IMG/VR virus record: IMGVR_UViG_3300023223_000224
Coordinates: 1 to 23,241 of that record
DNA: 23,241 nt
Origin: a virus
Strand: one strand, 5' to 3'
A program made the position numbers and the translations under genes. Below the pieces are notes generated by a model. It saw only the letters and a program-made list of their open reading frames with translations. It was not told the origin of the DNA and did not search any database. Below, in pieces: positions 1 to 7,249 of the stretch; the first letter of the stretch is position 1, and every line of letters starts with the position of its first letter.

Positions 1-918
1 TACACAGAGATGCACGAGGCGCACGTCTCTGGTATGACGGGGGTGCCAAGCGGATGGGGACCGATAGACCAGGACACAGGAGGGTACCAGCGTTCTGACT
101 TGGTGACATGGGTAGGTCGCACCGGCATGGGTAAGACGTACCTGATGCTGCACCAAGTGCTCGCTGCGTGGCATGCAGGTTTTCAAGTGCTGTTCTTTTC
201 TTTGGAGATGAGCGGGCGACAGCTTATTCAGAGAATGATCGGCATGGAATCGGGAGTAGATCCAAAATGGATGAGGCGCGGAGCATTGGGACCGCAAGCA
301 CATCGAAAGATGCTGGGAGCGATCCAAACTTTCGAAGAGATCCCCGGAATACGGATTTATTCACACGGTTTCGGTGGACGGACGGAGAACGTGGACAATT
401 TGATTCAGGAGTTGAGACCTTCCATCGTCTTTATCGATTCAGCATACCTACTCAGGCCGGAGGATTTCCGCAGGAACGCGAGCAAATGGGAACACCAATC
501 GAACGTGATGGACGATCTGAAACGGATCAACGTGCAGAGGGACATTCCACTTATCATATCGACGCAGTTCGCGCGCTCTGCCGGAAAGTCTGGAGCGCAC
601 GGGGGGTTAGAGAACATTGCTCTGACCGATGCAATTTCTACACATTCATCTCTGATCTACGCGATACGTCCGTGGAAGCGTCACGAGAAGAACAGAATCA
701 ACATGGCCGAGAAGGAGAAGAACTACCGGGTTATCGATACGCTGAAGGGTAGGGAAGGTGAGAGCGCCGCGTTCCCCATCTACTATCGATTCAATCCGAT
801 TGGATTCAGGCAGGCAGGCCACATCATCATTGGTCAGCCGACTGATGTGCAGCGTCGTGCGCACGCAAGGCATTCTACTGACTGGCAGCGTGGCGGCAAT
901 ACGAGTCGTACATCATGA
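1..918 (+). CDS. DnaB-type replicative DNA helicase, ATPase domain (5' end cut by window)
   Basis: Hexameric DnaB-family helicase that would unwind the phage fork 5'-3'. Counting from the ATG at position 10, visible motifs are Walker A GRTGMGKT (residues 36-43), the FFSLEM segment of motif H1a (62-67), Walker B VFIDS (140-144), the STQF sensor segment (184-187) and a KGREG arginine-finger-like element (246-250). The opening GVPSGW...DTGG matches the start of the DnaB C-terminal RecA fold. Codons 1-9 are open in the same frame and no ribosome binding site is visible, so the gene probably begins upstream and the usual N-terminal domain may be missing only because of the window edge. It overlaps the polymerase gene by 4 nt (ATGA). 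KaiC/RadA-like ATPases are the alternative; the H1a segment favours DnaB. Confidence 0.85.
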   Translation, partial: YTEMHEAHVSGMTGVPSGWGPIDQDTGGYQRSDLVTWVGRTGMGKTYLMLHQVLAAWHAGFQVLFFSLEMSGRQLIQRMIGMESGVDPKWMRRGALGPQAHRKMLGAIQTFEEIPGIRIYSHGFGGRTENVDNLIQELRPSIVFIDSAYLLRPEDFRRNASKWEHQSNVMDDLKRINVQRDIPLIISTQFARSAGKSGAHGGLENIALTDAISTHSSLIYAIRPWKRHEKNRINMAEKEKNYRVIDTLKGREGESAAFPIYYRFNPIGFRQAGHIIIGQPTDVQRRAHARHSTDWQRGGNTSRTS

Positions 919-3464
919 GCGAACGATTAGATAACCCTTGCGACGAGTGTCTGCTTAACTGCCGGATGCTGAAACCGAAAGGGGCGAAATCTGCCCGCTA
1001 CCTGATTGTCACTTCTGCGCCCAACGTTCATAGCCTGCGATACAAGAGCCACTTCCATCCTGATGCTGCTCGTCTGATTGGGAAGAACCTGAAACGCCTG
1101 GGCTTTACGCGAAGCGAGTTCGTGTATCACGCGGGCGTCAAGTGCGCATTCAACGAGAAGCACTGGGTATCTAAGGACCGCACAAAGATCATGCGACAGT
1201 GCAGGGAGTACCTGCTGCGCATTGTGGAGCGGCTGAAGCCTGATGTCATCATTCCCATGGGCGCGCAAGCCTCACGACAGGTGTTGGGCCATGCAGTCAA
1301 GATAACCAAGGCACGGGGGGTTTTCGAGTGGAGCGAAGAACTCGATACCTGGGTGCTGCCCATGCTGGACCCATCGTTCGTCTCCATGTACCCGCAGCAC
1401 GAACCAACTTTTGCAACCGATTGCAATACTCTCCGGCAGTTCATCGATGCCGACATGGATCTGGAAGCTCTCAAGACAACGGATGCAGAGTATGAGCTTG
1501 TCGATGATCTACAGTTTCTCATCGATGAGGATCCTGCTGAGCTAGCATTCGACGTTGAGACGCGCGGGCTGCGTCCATCCAATCTCAAGAACAAGCTGCT
1601 GAGTCTCCAGTTCTCGCCGGAGCCGGGGCGTGCCTACATGGTGCTATGGGATCATCCAAAGCATCGCAAATCGGACGCGTACAAGAAGAAGATCAAACGG
1701 CAGGTAAAGAAGCTGCTGTGCAAGCCCGGTCGCACTATCATCGGACAGAATCTCAAGTTCGATGTTCTCTGGGTGCTTTGGAGAATGAAGCTGCGCGTCA
1801 CAGTTGGGCATGACACGTTGCTGCTGGCGACGATGCTTGATGAAAACCACGCGGAGTACGATAAGGCACGGATGGACTTGGTCCCGCTCGATGACTTCGT
1901 ACCATACGGATGCGGGGACGCCGACGCTGCTTTGCGTCTATATCTTGAACTATGGCCGCGAGTATCCGACGACAGTGACCTTCTCGGCCACTATCAAACT
2001 GTTACCCTTCCTGGACTTAATGCTTTTGCCTCGATTGAACGTCGGGGGCAACTTATTGACGAAGAAGCTCTGGAGGCATTTGAGGAAGTCTTGTCTGAGG
2101 ACGTTGCGGAACAGAGGCGTGCGATTTATGAGCAGATTCCGCGTACAGTCAAACGCACTCATACGCGAGGAGGAGAAAACCCCAAAGGAATAAGCCTGAG
2201 TCGCCGCGACTTTCTCGTTGACATATTGTTCACGCATCCTGGTGGTTTTCAATTGGAGCCAGTTGTCTTCACCAAAACAACGAGAGATCTACCCGACGAG
2301 AGTATGCGAGTACCCTCCGTTTCCAGCAAAGACCATCTCCCCTACTTCTTCGAATCCTGTCCGTTCACGATTGACCTTGCGCAGTACGTCAAAGACGAGC
2401 GCCTGTTATCGACCAACGTGCGTAAATTCCGCGAGAACTACATGCAGCGCGGAATGATCTATCCGTCGTACAAACTACATACAGCAGTGACCGGCCGGTC
2501 ATCATCTGATGATCCGAATGCTCAGAACTTTCCAGTGCGCGGAAAGAATGCCCCGGCGTATCGAAGGATATTCATCCCGCCGCCAGGAAAGATCATGCTC
2601 ATGGCTGACTTGAGTCAGGCCGAGCTTCGTATCGCCGGTAGCATGGCGAATGAACCGACCATGATCGAGATCTACCAGGATGAAGGCGACATCCACATGG
2701 AGACTGCGCTGATCGTCACAGGCATGACCGTGGAAGAATTCCATGCACTACCAAAAGATAAACGCGAGCTTGCACGTTTCCGTGCCAAGGCGGTGAACTT
2801 CGGATTCATCTACGGTATGGGCTGGCGGAAGTTCCGTGTTTACGCTAAGACGCAATTCAGTGTCGAGTTTACTGAGAGAGAGGCTGAGCGAATCAGACAT
2901 GCGTTCTTCGATAAATACTTCATGCTCGATGAGTGGCACATGGAGCAGCGCGCGTTCGTTCACGAGCACGGGTATGTGCGGAGCTACAGCGGTCGTATTC
3001 GTCATCTGCCGATGATTTACTCCGATGAAGATTTTGTTGTTTCAGAAACAGAGCGTCAGGCTATCAACAGTCCTGTTCAGGAGTTCGCATCGTCACTGGG
3101 CGTGATGTCCATGGGCCGGATGGACCGTGAGCTTGATCCGCAGTATCTCGCGCTCACTGGGTTTGTGCATGATGCCATTTACGCGTATTGCGATCCGCAG
3201 CACGTCGAATGGGGCGCGAAGGCGCTCAAGTACTACATGGAATCTAACGACATCGAAGCAGCTTTCGGTCACAACCTCCCGATACCGATTGTTGCGGACG
3301 TTGCGTTCGGTGTGAACGGTACTGACAAGTGGGAGATGAAAGGTCTCCAAGAAGGTAAACGTTACAACTTCAACAAACTCAAAATGGATTTCGAGCTACC
3401 ACGACAAGTAGAGCCGCCCGACGATGGAATGTTAGAGGTACCGGCCTGGGGAATAGCAGCATGA
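915..3464 (+). CDS. Family A DNA polymerase with 3'-5' exonuclease and N-terminal UDG-like domain
   Basis: Replicative DNA polymerase of 849 aa. Residues about 1-180 resemble family 4 uracil-DNA glycosylase: Fe-S type cysteines C9, C12 (or C16), C77 and C96, and RG at 134-135. The usual catalytic HPS motif reads LDPS with D152 in place of His, so glycosylase activity is doubtful. The DnaQ-like exonuclease has exo I D213/E215, exo II N279-D283 and exo III Y331xxxD335. Polymerase motif A is DLSQAELR (D565), motif B has K625, F629 and Y633, and motif C reads HDA (752-754) where most Pol I enzymes have HDE. The active-site F629 is the Phe form that discriminates against dideoxynucleotides. A UDG-like N-terminal fusion is known from SPO1-type phage polymerases. 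It is coupled by 4-nt overlaps to the genes on both sides. A TTGCAA-N4-TTGCAA site lies inside the gene at 1411. Confidence 0.95.
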   Translation: MSERLDNPCDECLLNCRMLKPKGAKSARYLIVTSAPNVHSLRYKSHFHPDAARLIGKNLKRLGFTRSEFVYHAGVKCAFNEKHWVSKDRTKIMRQCREYLLRIVERLKPDVIIPMGAQASRQVLGHAVKITKARGVFEWSEELDTWVLPMLDPSFVSMYPQHEPTFATDCNTLRQFIDADMDLEALKTTDAEYELVDDLQFLIDEDPAELAFDVETRGLRPSNLKNKLLSLQFSPEPGRAYMVLWDHPKHRKSDAYKKKIKRQVKKLLCKPGRTIIGQNLKFDVLWVLWRMKLRVTVGHDTLLLATMLDENHAEYDKARMDLVPLDDFVPYGCGDADAALRLYLELWPRVSDDSDLLGHYQTVTLPGLNAFASIERRGQLIDEEALEAFEEVLSEDVAEQRRAIYEQIPRTVKRTHTRGGENPKGISLSRRDFLVDILFTHPGGFQLEPVVFTKTTRDLPDESMRVPSVSSKDHLPYFFESCPFTIDLAQYVKDERLLSTNVRKFRENYMQRGMIYPSYKLHTAVTGRSSSDDPNAQNFPVRGKNAPAYRRIFIPPPGKIMLMADLSQAELRIAGSMANEPTMIEIYQDEGDIHMETALIVTGMTVEEFHALPKDKRELARFRAKAVNFGFIYGMGWRKFRVYAKTQFSVEFTEREAERIRHAFFDKYFMLDEWHMEQRAFVHEHGYVRSYSGRIRHLPMIYSDEDFVVSETERQAINSPVQEFASSLGVMSMGRMDRELDPQYLALTGFVHDAIYAYCDPQHVEWGAKALKYYMESNDIEAAFGHNLPIPIVADVAFGVNGTDKWEMKGLQEGKRYNFNKLKMDFELPRQVEPPDDGMLEVPAWGIAA
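1411..1426. repeat. TTGCAACCGATTGCAA dispersed palindromic site (intragenic copy 1)
   Basis: Two TTGCAA hexamers, each self-palindromic, separated by four bases with central CG, lying inside the UDG-like domain coding region. It is read there as F-A-T-D-C-N, a different frame from the copy at 16900, so the match is at DNA level and not forced by protein. Exact partners of the TTGCAA-N4-TTGCAA form occur at 12900, 16900 and 22016. Confidence 0.75.
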
Positions 3465-3655
3465 GAAATCGAGTGTTGATTTACACGGCGTTTGCCGTTG
3501 TCACTTTTGTATCGTTCCACGCAGGAGAACGATATGCTATTGGGAATCATGGAAAGGAGATATTGGTGCTGGCACAGGAAGTGTGCACGTACTACCAGGG
3601 CCAAGCCTTTAGACCCGCTAGAATAGGGCTATACGACGCTGTTGCACCGTATTGA
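3461..3655 (+). CDS. Small single-pass membrane protein, unknown function
   Basis: A 64-residue protein starting in an ATGA overlap with the polymerase stop codon, which supports translational coupling and fixes the start. Residues about 5-20 (VLIYTAFAVVTFVSF) form a hydrophobic segment after a short basic N-terminus, compatible with a signal anchor. The rest is soluble and not recognised. It is one of five small membrane proteins in this otherwise replicative gene cluster. It is followed by a promoter whose -35 element lies within its last codons. Confidence 0.6.
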   Translation: MRNRVLIYTAFAVVTFVSFHAGERYAIGNHGKEILVLAQEVCTYYQGQAFRPARIGLYDAVAPY

Positions 3656-3670
3656 ATTCTTTGGTAAGGT
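3642..3670 (+). promoter_or_regulatory. Sigma70-type promoter, extended -10 (TTGCAC-17-TAAGGT)
   Basis: TTGCAC at 3642-3647, a 17-bp spacer, and TAAGGT at 3665-3670 preceded by TGG (a TGn extended -10). The expected start near 3677 precedes an AGAGGAGA ribosome binding site at 3696-3703 and the ATG at 3713. The core ATTCTTTGGTAAG recurs exactly in the promoter at 19976. Confidence 0.7.
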
Positions 3671-3712
3671 AAGTGTCCCTCATCCGCTCACAACAAGAGG
3701 AGATTAAATACT

Positions 3713-4183
3713 ATGGCCGAGAAACGAAGAATGCGCGTAAGGCGCAAAGCATCGAAAATTGTTCCCCCCAATGGAGACGACATCAACGGACTGGACGGCA
3801 TGCTGTTCAACATCGCCGCCAGGGAAGAGACCATCATAGCGATGTCGGCGCAAGTCTCACAGATGCGTGAGGAAGCGTTCAAGGAAATGAAACGTCTTGG
3901 TTTGAAGGAGCACAAGAACAGTCGTGTAGAAGCTGCGATTGTTCGTCCTGCCGGTCGCTCCAAGACCGAAATCGATCCACGCGAGTTTCACGAAGCGGTC
4001 ATCGATGATGACGTATTCTACGCTTCCATTTCTGTCAGTGTCTCCAAAGCGAAGGAGCATCTGTCGGGGAAGGAACTCAACAACGTTGCTACGGTAACTC
4101 CGGCGAAACCTGGAGATCCGATGTTGAAGCTGAAGATCATTCCGGAAGCCAAACCGGAGACGGAGGAAGCCGAAGCGGCGTAA
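3713..4183 (+). CDS. Basic-leader coiled-coil protein, unknown function
   Basis: 156 aa, first gene after the promoter at 3642, with a good ribosome binding site at 3696. The N-terminus carries a basic leader (RRMRVRRK, residues 5-12). Residues about 32-65 look helical and coiled-coil forming. The middle has mixed strands, and the C-terminus is a Pro/Glu/Ala tail. The layout faintly recalls Gam-like or other phage early DNA-binding proteins, but no diagnostic motif was found, so no function is assigned. It sits directly upstream of primase with no gap, suggesting a role in replication. The shared basic leader with SSB, RecA-like and terminase proteins is discussed in the findings. Confidence 0.75.
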   Translation: MAEKRRMRVRRKASKIVPPNGDDINGLDGMLFNIAAREETIIAMSAQVSQMREEAFKEMKRLGLKEHKNSRVEAAIVRPAGRSKTEIDPREFHEAVIDDDVFYASISVSVSKAKEHLSGKELNNVATVTPAKPGDPMLKLKIIPEAKPETEEAEAA

Positions 4184-5137
4184 GTGAATCGCGAGGGCAT
4201 AGAGGAGTTGATGACTGAACTCAACGGAGGAGTTCGTCAACGCTCTGAACGGAAAGACGACTGGTTGATGTTCTCGTGTCCCCTGGCTGAATGGAAGCAT
4301 GCTGGGGGACATGACAACAATCCGAGCTTTGGAATTCTAATCACCGATGAGCGAGAATCTTTATTCCACTGTTTTGGATGCAAAAAGAAAGGTCCGCTGC
4401 CTTACCTTATTCATCTCCTTGAGGAATATACGGGTGAGGACTACACCGATCTTGAAGAAGAGATCGAAGCGGCGGAAACAGTTGGTTACGATCTTCCCGA
4501 GTGGGGAAGACGGAGGGACCGTGAAGAGATACAAAAATTACCGGACCCGCTTAGCGAAGAATACTGGCACGTCTATGACTCGGCCGAGGGTCATCCGTAT
4601 CTCAGACGACGCCATATTAGCGCACGTACCGCGCGGAGGATTCCAATTTTGCATGACCCGGATGAAGATCGCATTCTCTTTCCTATGTGTGATCATGCGG
4701 GCGCGCTTTACGGCTTTACTGGTCGCGCTGTGTCCGACAACCGAATTCCCAAAGTTAAGGACTATTTTGGTTTACCAAAGCGTTTGTTGCTGCTTGGGGA
4801 TCATCTCGTTGATCGCGAGTCAGACAAACCTATTCTCTTGGTGGAAGGGCTTTTCGATTTTGCAAGGCTTGTCACTCTTGGTTTTGACTGTCTTGCTTCT
4901 CTTGGCAGCGACCTTAGTCAACCGCAATGTAAGATCCTTCAGAGACTTGGCAGACCGGTTTACCTTTTCTACGATAATGACATGGCCGGGAAGGATGGTG
5001 CGGCGCTTGCGGCCGACGCTCTACGTACCTCCCTCCCAGTCGCCAAGGTTCGATATCCCAAGAGCGTTTCGGACCCTGGAAAGGCAAGATCGAGAACGCA
5101 GATCACAACGATGATCAAAAATGCGAGGTTAGCATGA
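4184..5137 (+). CDS. DNA primase, CHC2 zinc finger plus TOPRIM
   Basis: DnaG-type primase that would make RNA primers for the lagging strand. The zinc ligands are C32, H38 (or H43), C63 and C66, with the pattern C-x5-H ... CFGC. TOPRIM follows: LLVEG with catalytic E221, LGSDLS (240-245), and YDNDMAG with D264 and D266. At 317 aa it is shorter than bacterial DnaG and lacks a clear C-terminal helicase-binding domain, as is common for phage primases. The first usable start is GTG 4184 immediately after the preceding stop; ATG 4211, preceded by GAGGAG, is an alternative that would remove nine residues. It ends in an ATGA overlap with a small membrane protein. Confidence 0.9.
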   Translation: MNREGIEELMTELNGGVRQRSERKDDWLMFSCPLAEWKHAGGHDNNPSFGILITDERESLFHCFGCKKKGPLPYLIHLLEEYTGEDYTDLEEEIEAAETVGYDLPEWGRRRDREEIQKLPDPLSEEYWHVYDSAEGHPYLRRRHISARTARRIPILHDPDEDRILFPMCDHAGALYGFTGRAVSDNRIPKVKDYFGLPKRLLLLGDHLVDRESDKPILLVEGLFDFARLVTLGFDCLASLGSDLSQPQCKILQRLGRPVYLFYDNDMAGKDGAALAADALRTSLPVAKVRYPKSVSDPGKARSRTQITTMIKNARLA

Positions 5138-5259
5138 GAGATAAACAAAACCATGGTGGCGGCTCGAAATTAGCAGTGCTGATGATACTGCTGATCTGTG
5201 TCGCCGTGGTCGGATTCGTTGCCTACGGTTTGTTGGTTGCCTACGGTCCAAGAATGTGA
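5134..5259 (+). CDS. 41-aa single-pass membrane protein
   Basis: Starts at an ATG that overlaps the primase stop (ATGA) and ends in a GTGA overlap with the next reading frame. The predicted product has a short polar N-terminus (MRDKQNHGGGSK) and a long hydrophobic helix at residues about 13-37. It is too short for routine gene callers, but the two-sided stop-start coupling and the clean transmembrane segment support it. Function unknown. Confidence 0.55.
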   Translation: MRDKQNHGGGSKLAVLMILLICVAVVGFVAYGLLVAYGPRM

Positions 5260-5513
5260 TCGAAGATCCGTATACCTCACCGTTCGATGACGAAGACATT
5301 GATACAACCAATGGGGATAACCCACTACAATGGAGTAAGAAGAAATGCCAGCGAAAAAGAAATACTGCGAACTCTGTGCGGAAAACCCAATCGACTACCC
5401 GAGAATCGCCATCTGCAAGACGTGCTATTCGTTCCTCTACTACTGGAGGGACGCTACGCCGGGGCAACTCCTCAAGCATGGGAAGAAAATCGCGCGGTGG
5501 CACCATCGTATGA
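5256..5513 (+). CDS. Possible small protein, acidic N-terminus (doubtful)
   Basis: GTG 5256 overlaps the preceding stop. The first 25 or so residues look like real protein (MIEDPYTSPFDDEDID). From 5345 onward the frame runs inside a better-supported zinc-finger gene and becomes a Ser/Arg-rich low-complexity stretch typical of an out-of-frame shadow. Either the gene is real with a long overlap, or only the start region is ancestral coding sequence. Low confidence. Confidence 0.3.
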   Translation: MIEDPYTSPFDDEDIDTTNGDNPLQWSKKKCQRKRNTANSVRKTQSTTRESPSARRAIRSSTTGGTLRRGNSSSMGRKSRGGTIV

Positions 5514-5551
5514 CCAAGGTGCTGCGTAGTGGAATGAGGAGGGCCGCGTGA
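5345..5551 (+). CDS. Small treble-clef/zinc-finger-like protein
   Basis: 68 aa with two CxxC pairs, YCELC (7-11) and ICKTC (23-27), which would bind one zinc ion, followed by an aromatic basic helix (YYWRDATPGQLL). The pattern resembles small phage zinc-ribbon proteins of unknown role. The start is supported by GGAGTAAG about 9 nt upstream, and the stop overlaps the next start as GTGA. Nucleic-acid binding is a reasonable inference only. Confidence 0.65.
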   Translation: MPAKKKYCELCAENPIDYPRIAICKTCYSFLYYWRDATPGQLLKHGKKIARWHHRMTKVLRSGMRRAA

Positions 5552-5778
5552 GCACTGTTCAACAGTTCACTGAAGATCTGGTTGCGATTGTGCCCGACTT
5601 CGACATGCCCATCCGAGTTAATGTGGTGGGCAACGATGACGATCTGCACATCATCGATATTACGGTGAATCCATCGGACGGTGTTGTGCGCGTTATCGTG
5701 GAGTCGGGCGAGGAGGTTACGGTTGATCCACCAGTTCAACCGGCAGAGCAAACAGTTGCGTCAAGGACCGAAGATTAG
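5548..5778 (+). CDS. Small acidic protein, unknown function
   Basis: 76 aa. GTG start fixed by the GTGA overlap and a strong AGGAGG at 5537-5542. The sequence is acidic with alternating hydrophobic residues (IRVNVVG, LHIIDITVN, VVRVIVES), suggesting a small beta-rich fold. No signal peptide, membrane helix or known motif was seen. It lies in the operon between primase and SSB, so a replication accessory role is possible but unproven. Confidence 0.6.
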   Translation: MSTVQQFTEDLVAIVPDFDMPIRVNVVGNDDDLHIIDITVNPSDGVVRVIVESGEEVTVDPPVQPAEQTVASRTED

Positions 5779-5783
5779 GTAAA

Positions 5784-6146
5784 ATGACCGTAGAGTTGAT
5801 CAAGTATCAACCAGAGGAAGAGTATCAAGAGGATGATGCTCTACGCGTGCTACGACCATTGTTAGATGGTCAAGCTATTGCACTCATCGTAAGTGATTCA
5901 CGAATCATAAAGAAGCGGCGTTTGAAAGGCGAGAAACCGATCTTGTTCATCGCGCCGATTGAGTGTTTTCAGCCGAACCTGGATGAACCGTATCTGGTTA
6001 TCGGCTTACAAGGACATGGTTGCGAAGTCGTCAAAATTGACGATGTTAAATCGACCATATTGCATCGCGTTGGGCTTAGCATGAAATCCTCAAGGGTACT
6101 TAAAGAAGCAATCGATGAACTTTACGGAGTGAGGAAAGATGGCTAA
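5784..6146 (+). CDS. Hypothetical protein, unknown function
   Basis: 120 aa, starting at ATG 5784 with only a weak upstream purine stretch. The end overlaps the SSB-like gene start by 8 nt, indicating coupling. The protein looks soluble and mixed alpha/beta: a central hydrophobic strand pair around ILFIAPIECF and a C-terminal helix. No family was recognised. Context suggests co-expression with the ssDNA-binding protein. Confidence 0.65.
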   Translation: MTVELIKYQPEEEYQEDDALRVLRPLLDGQAIALIVSDSRIIKKRRLKGEKPILFIAPIECFQPNLDEPYLVIGLQGHGCEVVKIDDVKSTILHRVGLSMKSSRVLKEAIDELYGVRKDG

Positions 6147-7242
6147 GCGAAAGAGAGTCACCAAAAAGAAGGTGCAACGTCGAGCAGCACGCTCAAAGAA
6201 GCGGTCAGGTTCCAAGTTTATGCGCGGAGCCGCTGGCCGAGATCGAGTAGACAGTGAGATCAAGGCGCAGAAGGAACGGCAGGAACGCAGCCTTGCCATG
6301 AGAGACGATGGACCGTTTCGGTTATACCTGAAACCCGATACGACAGAACGCGAGGTTGTCATCCTCGATGAAGAGCCGGAGTTCTTCAGGTACGAACATC
6401 AAATCTATAATGGTGGTCGTCGCGATCTACCCATGTACACGTATACCAACTGTGTGAAGGAATGGGAGACGTGTCCTGCATGCGAAACTATCAAGGAGAG
6501 CTACTATGGTCTGTTTCTGTCCGTGCTCGACTTGGAGCCGTACAAGACCAAAGCTGGTGCGGAAGTAGAATTCTCGCGCAAGCTGATGTTGGTTAAACCG
6601 CAGCAGCAAAAGAAATTCATACGCCGATGGAAGAAGGAAGGCACATTGCGCGGGCAGATACTTTTACTGTCTCGCGACAACGACAAGGATCCTGTTATCG
6701 GCAATGACATCGAGTTTGAAGGCTGGATGGATGAAGCCGATCTCGATGGGCAGTACATCAATGAATGGACTGATCGCAAAAAGAAGAAACACTCCGAAGA
6801 TTGCACCGTGCCTTACGATTACGAGAAAATCTTCGGTGAGCCGGATGCCGAACAGATAGCGACTAAGCTGGAAGGAACGGCAGAGGCCACACCAGGATCG
6901 TCAAAGCAGCACAAGGAAGAGCTTGATGATGATGACTGGGATGAGGAAGAAGAAGACGAGAAACCATGGGACGAAGACGAAGAAGACGAGGAGGAAGAGG
7001 AGACTCGATCACGTAAAAAGAAAAAGAAATCGAAAACCAAAAAGAAAAAGAAACGGCCAACACGTCGTTCTCGTGATGAGGAAGAAGACGAAGAAGAAGA
7101 CGAAGATCCTGATGACGAGGAAGACGAAGAACTTGAAGAAGAAGAAGATGAAGATGAAGAAGAAGAAGACGAAGAAGAGCGCCCTCGCCGCCGCGCAAAG
7201 AAGCGCGGGAAAAAGAAGCGCCGTGCTACAGGCAGGAGATAA
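6139..7242 (+). CDS. gp32-like ssDNA-binding protein with long charge-patterned tail
   Basis: Probable phage ssDNA-binding protein of 367 aa. After a basic leader (KRKRVTKK, residues 3-10) comes an OB-fold-like region at about 55-215. It contains a C105-x6-CPAC115 zinc-knuckle-like motif followed by YYGLFLSVLDLE, a layout seen in phage gp32-like SSBs. From about residue 259 the protein is low complexity: acidic (259-289), basic (290-312), acidic (313-347), basic (348-367). Acidic tails are normal for SSBs, but this alternation and length are unusual. The coding strand over 6920-7220 is almost pure purine. It overlaps the preceding gene by 8 nt, and the SF2 helicase starts just downstream. The SSB assignment rests on the zinc knuckle, fold pattern and context. 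Confidence 0.7.
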   Translation: MAKRKRVTKKKVQRRAARSKKRSGSKFMRGAAGRDRVDSEIKAQKERQERSLAMRDDGPFRLYLKPDTTEREVVILDEEPEFFRYEHQIYNGGRRDLPMYTYTNCVKEWETCPACETIKESYYGLFLSVLDLEPYKTKAGAEVEFSRKLMLVKPQQQKKFIRRWKKEGTLRGQILLLSRDNDKDPVIGNDIEFEGWMDEADLDGQYINEWTDRKKKKHSEDCTVPYDYEKIFGEPDAEQIATKLEGTAEATPGSSKQHKEELDDDDWDEEEEDEKPWDEDEEDEEEEETRSRKKKKKSKTKKKKKRPTRRSRDEEEDEEEDEDPDDEEDEELEEEEDEDEEEEDEEERPRRRAKKRGKKKRRATGRR

Positions 7243-7249
7243 CGCTAGT

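Noticed and set aside
1-15. ACACAGAGAT shared by the window start and the inverted-repeat arm
   Set aside because: Only 10 bases and flanks differ at once; not enough to argue for circular or terminal redundancy.
2340-2360. TTCGAATCC as a tRNA T-arm
   Set aside because: It lies inside polymerase codons without acceptor or anticodon stems around it.
5756-5785. Promoter-like TTGCGT-18-TAAAAT before the gene at 5784
   Set aside because: The -10 overlaps the start codon, so the transcript would begin inside the gene, and the operon is already covered by the promoter at 3642.
6923-7249. Upstream Lys-rich extension of the helicase frame
   Set aside because: It is the out-of-frame shadow of the SSB acidic tail; the helicase is better started at TTG 7250 after the SSB stop.
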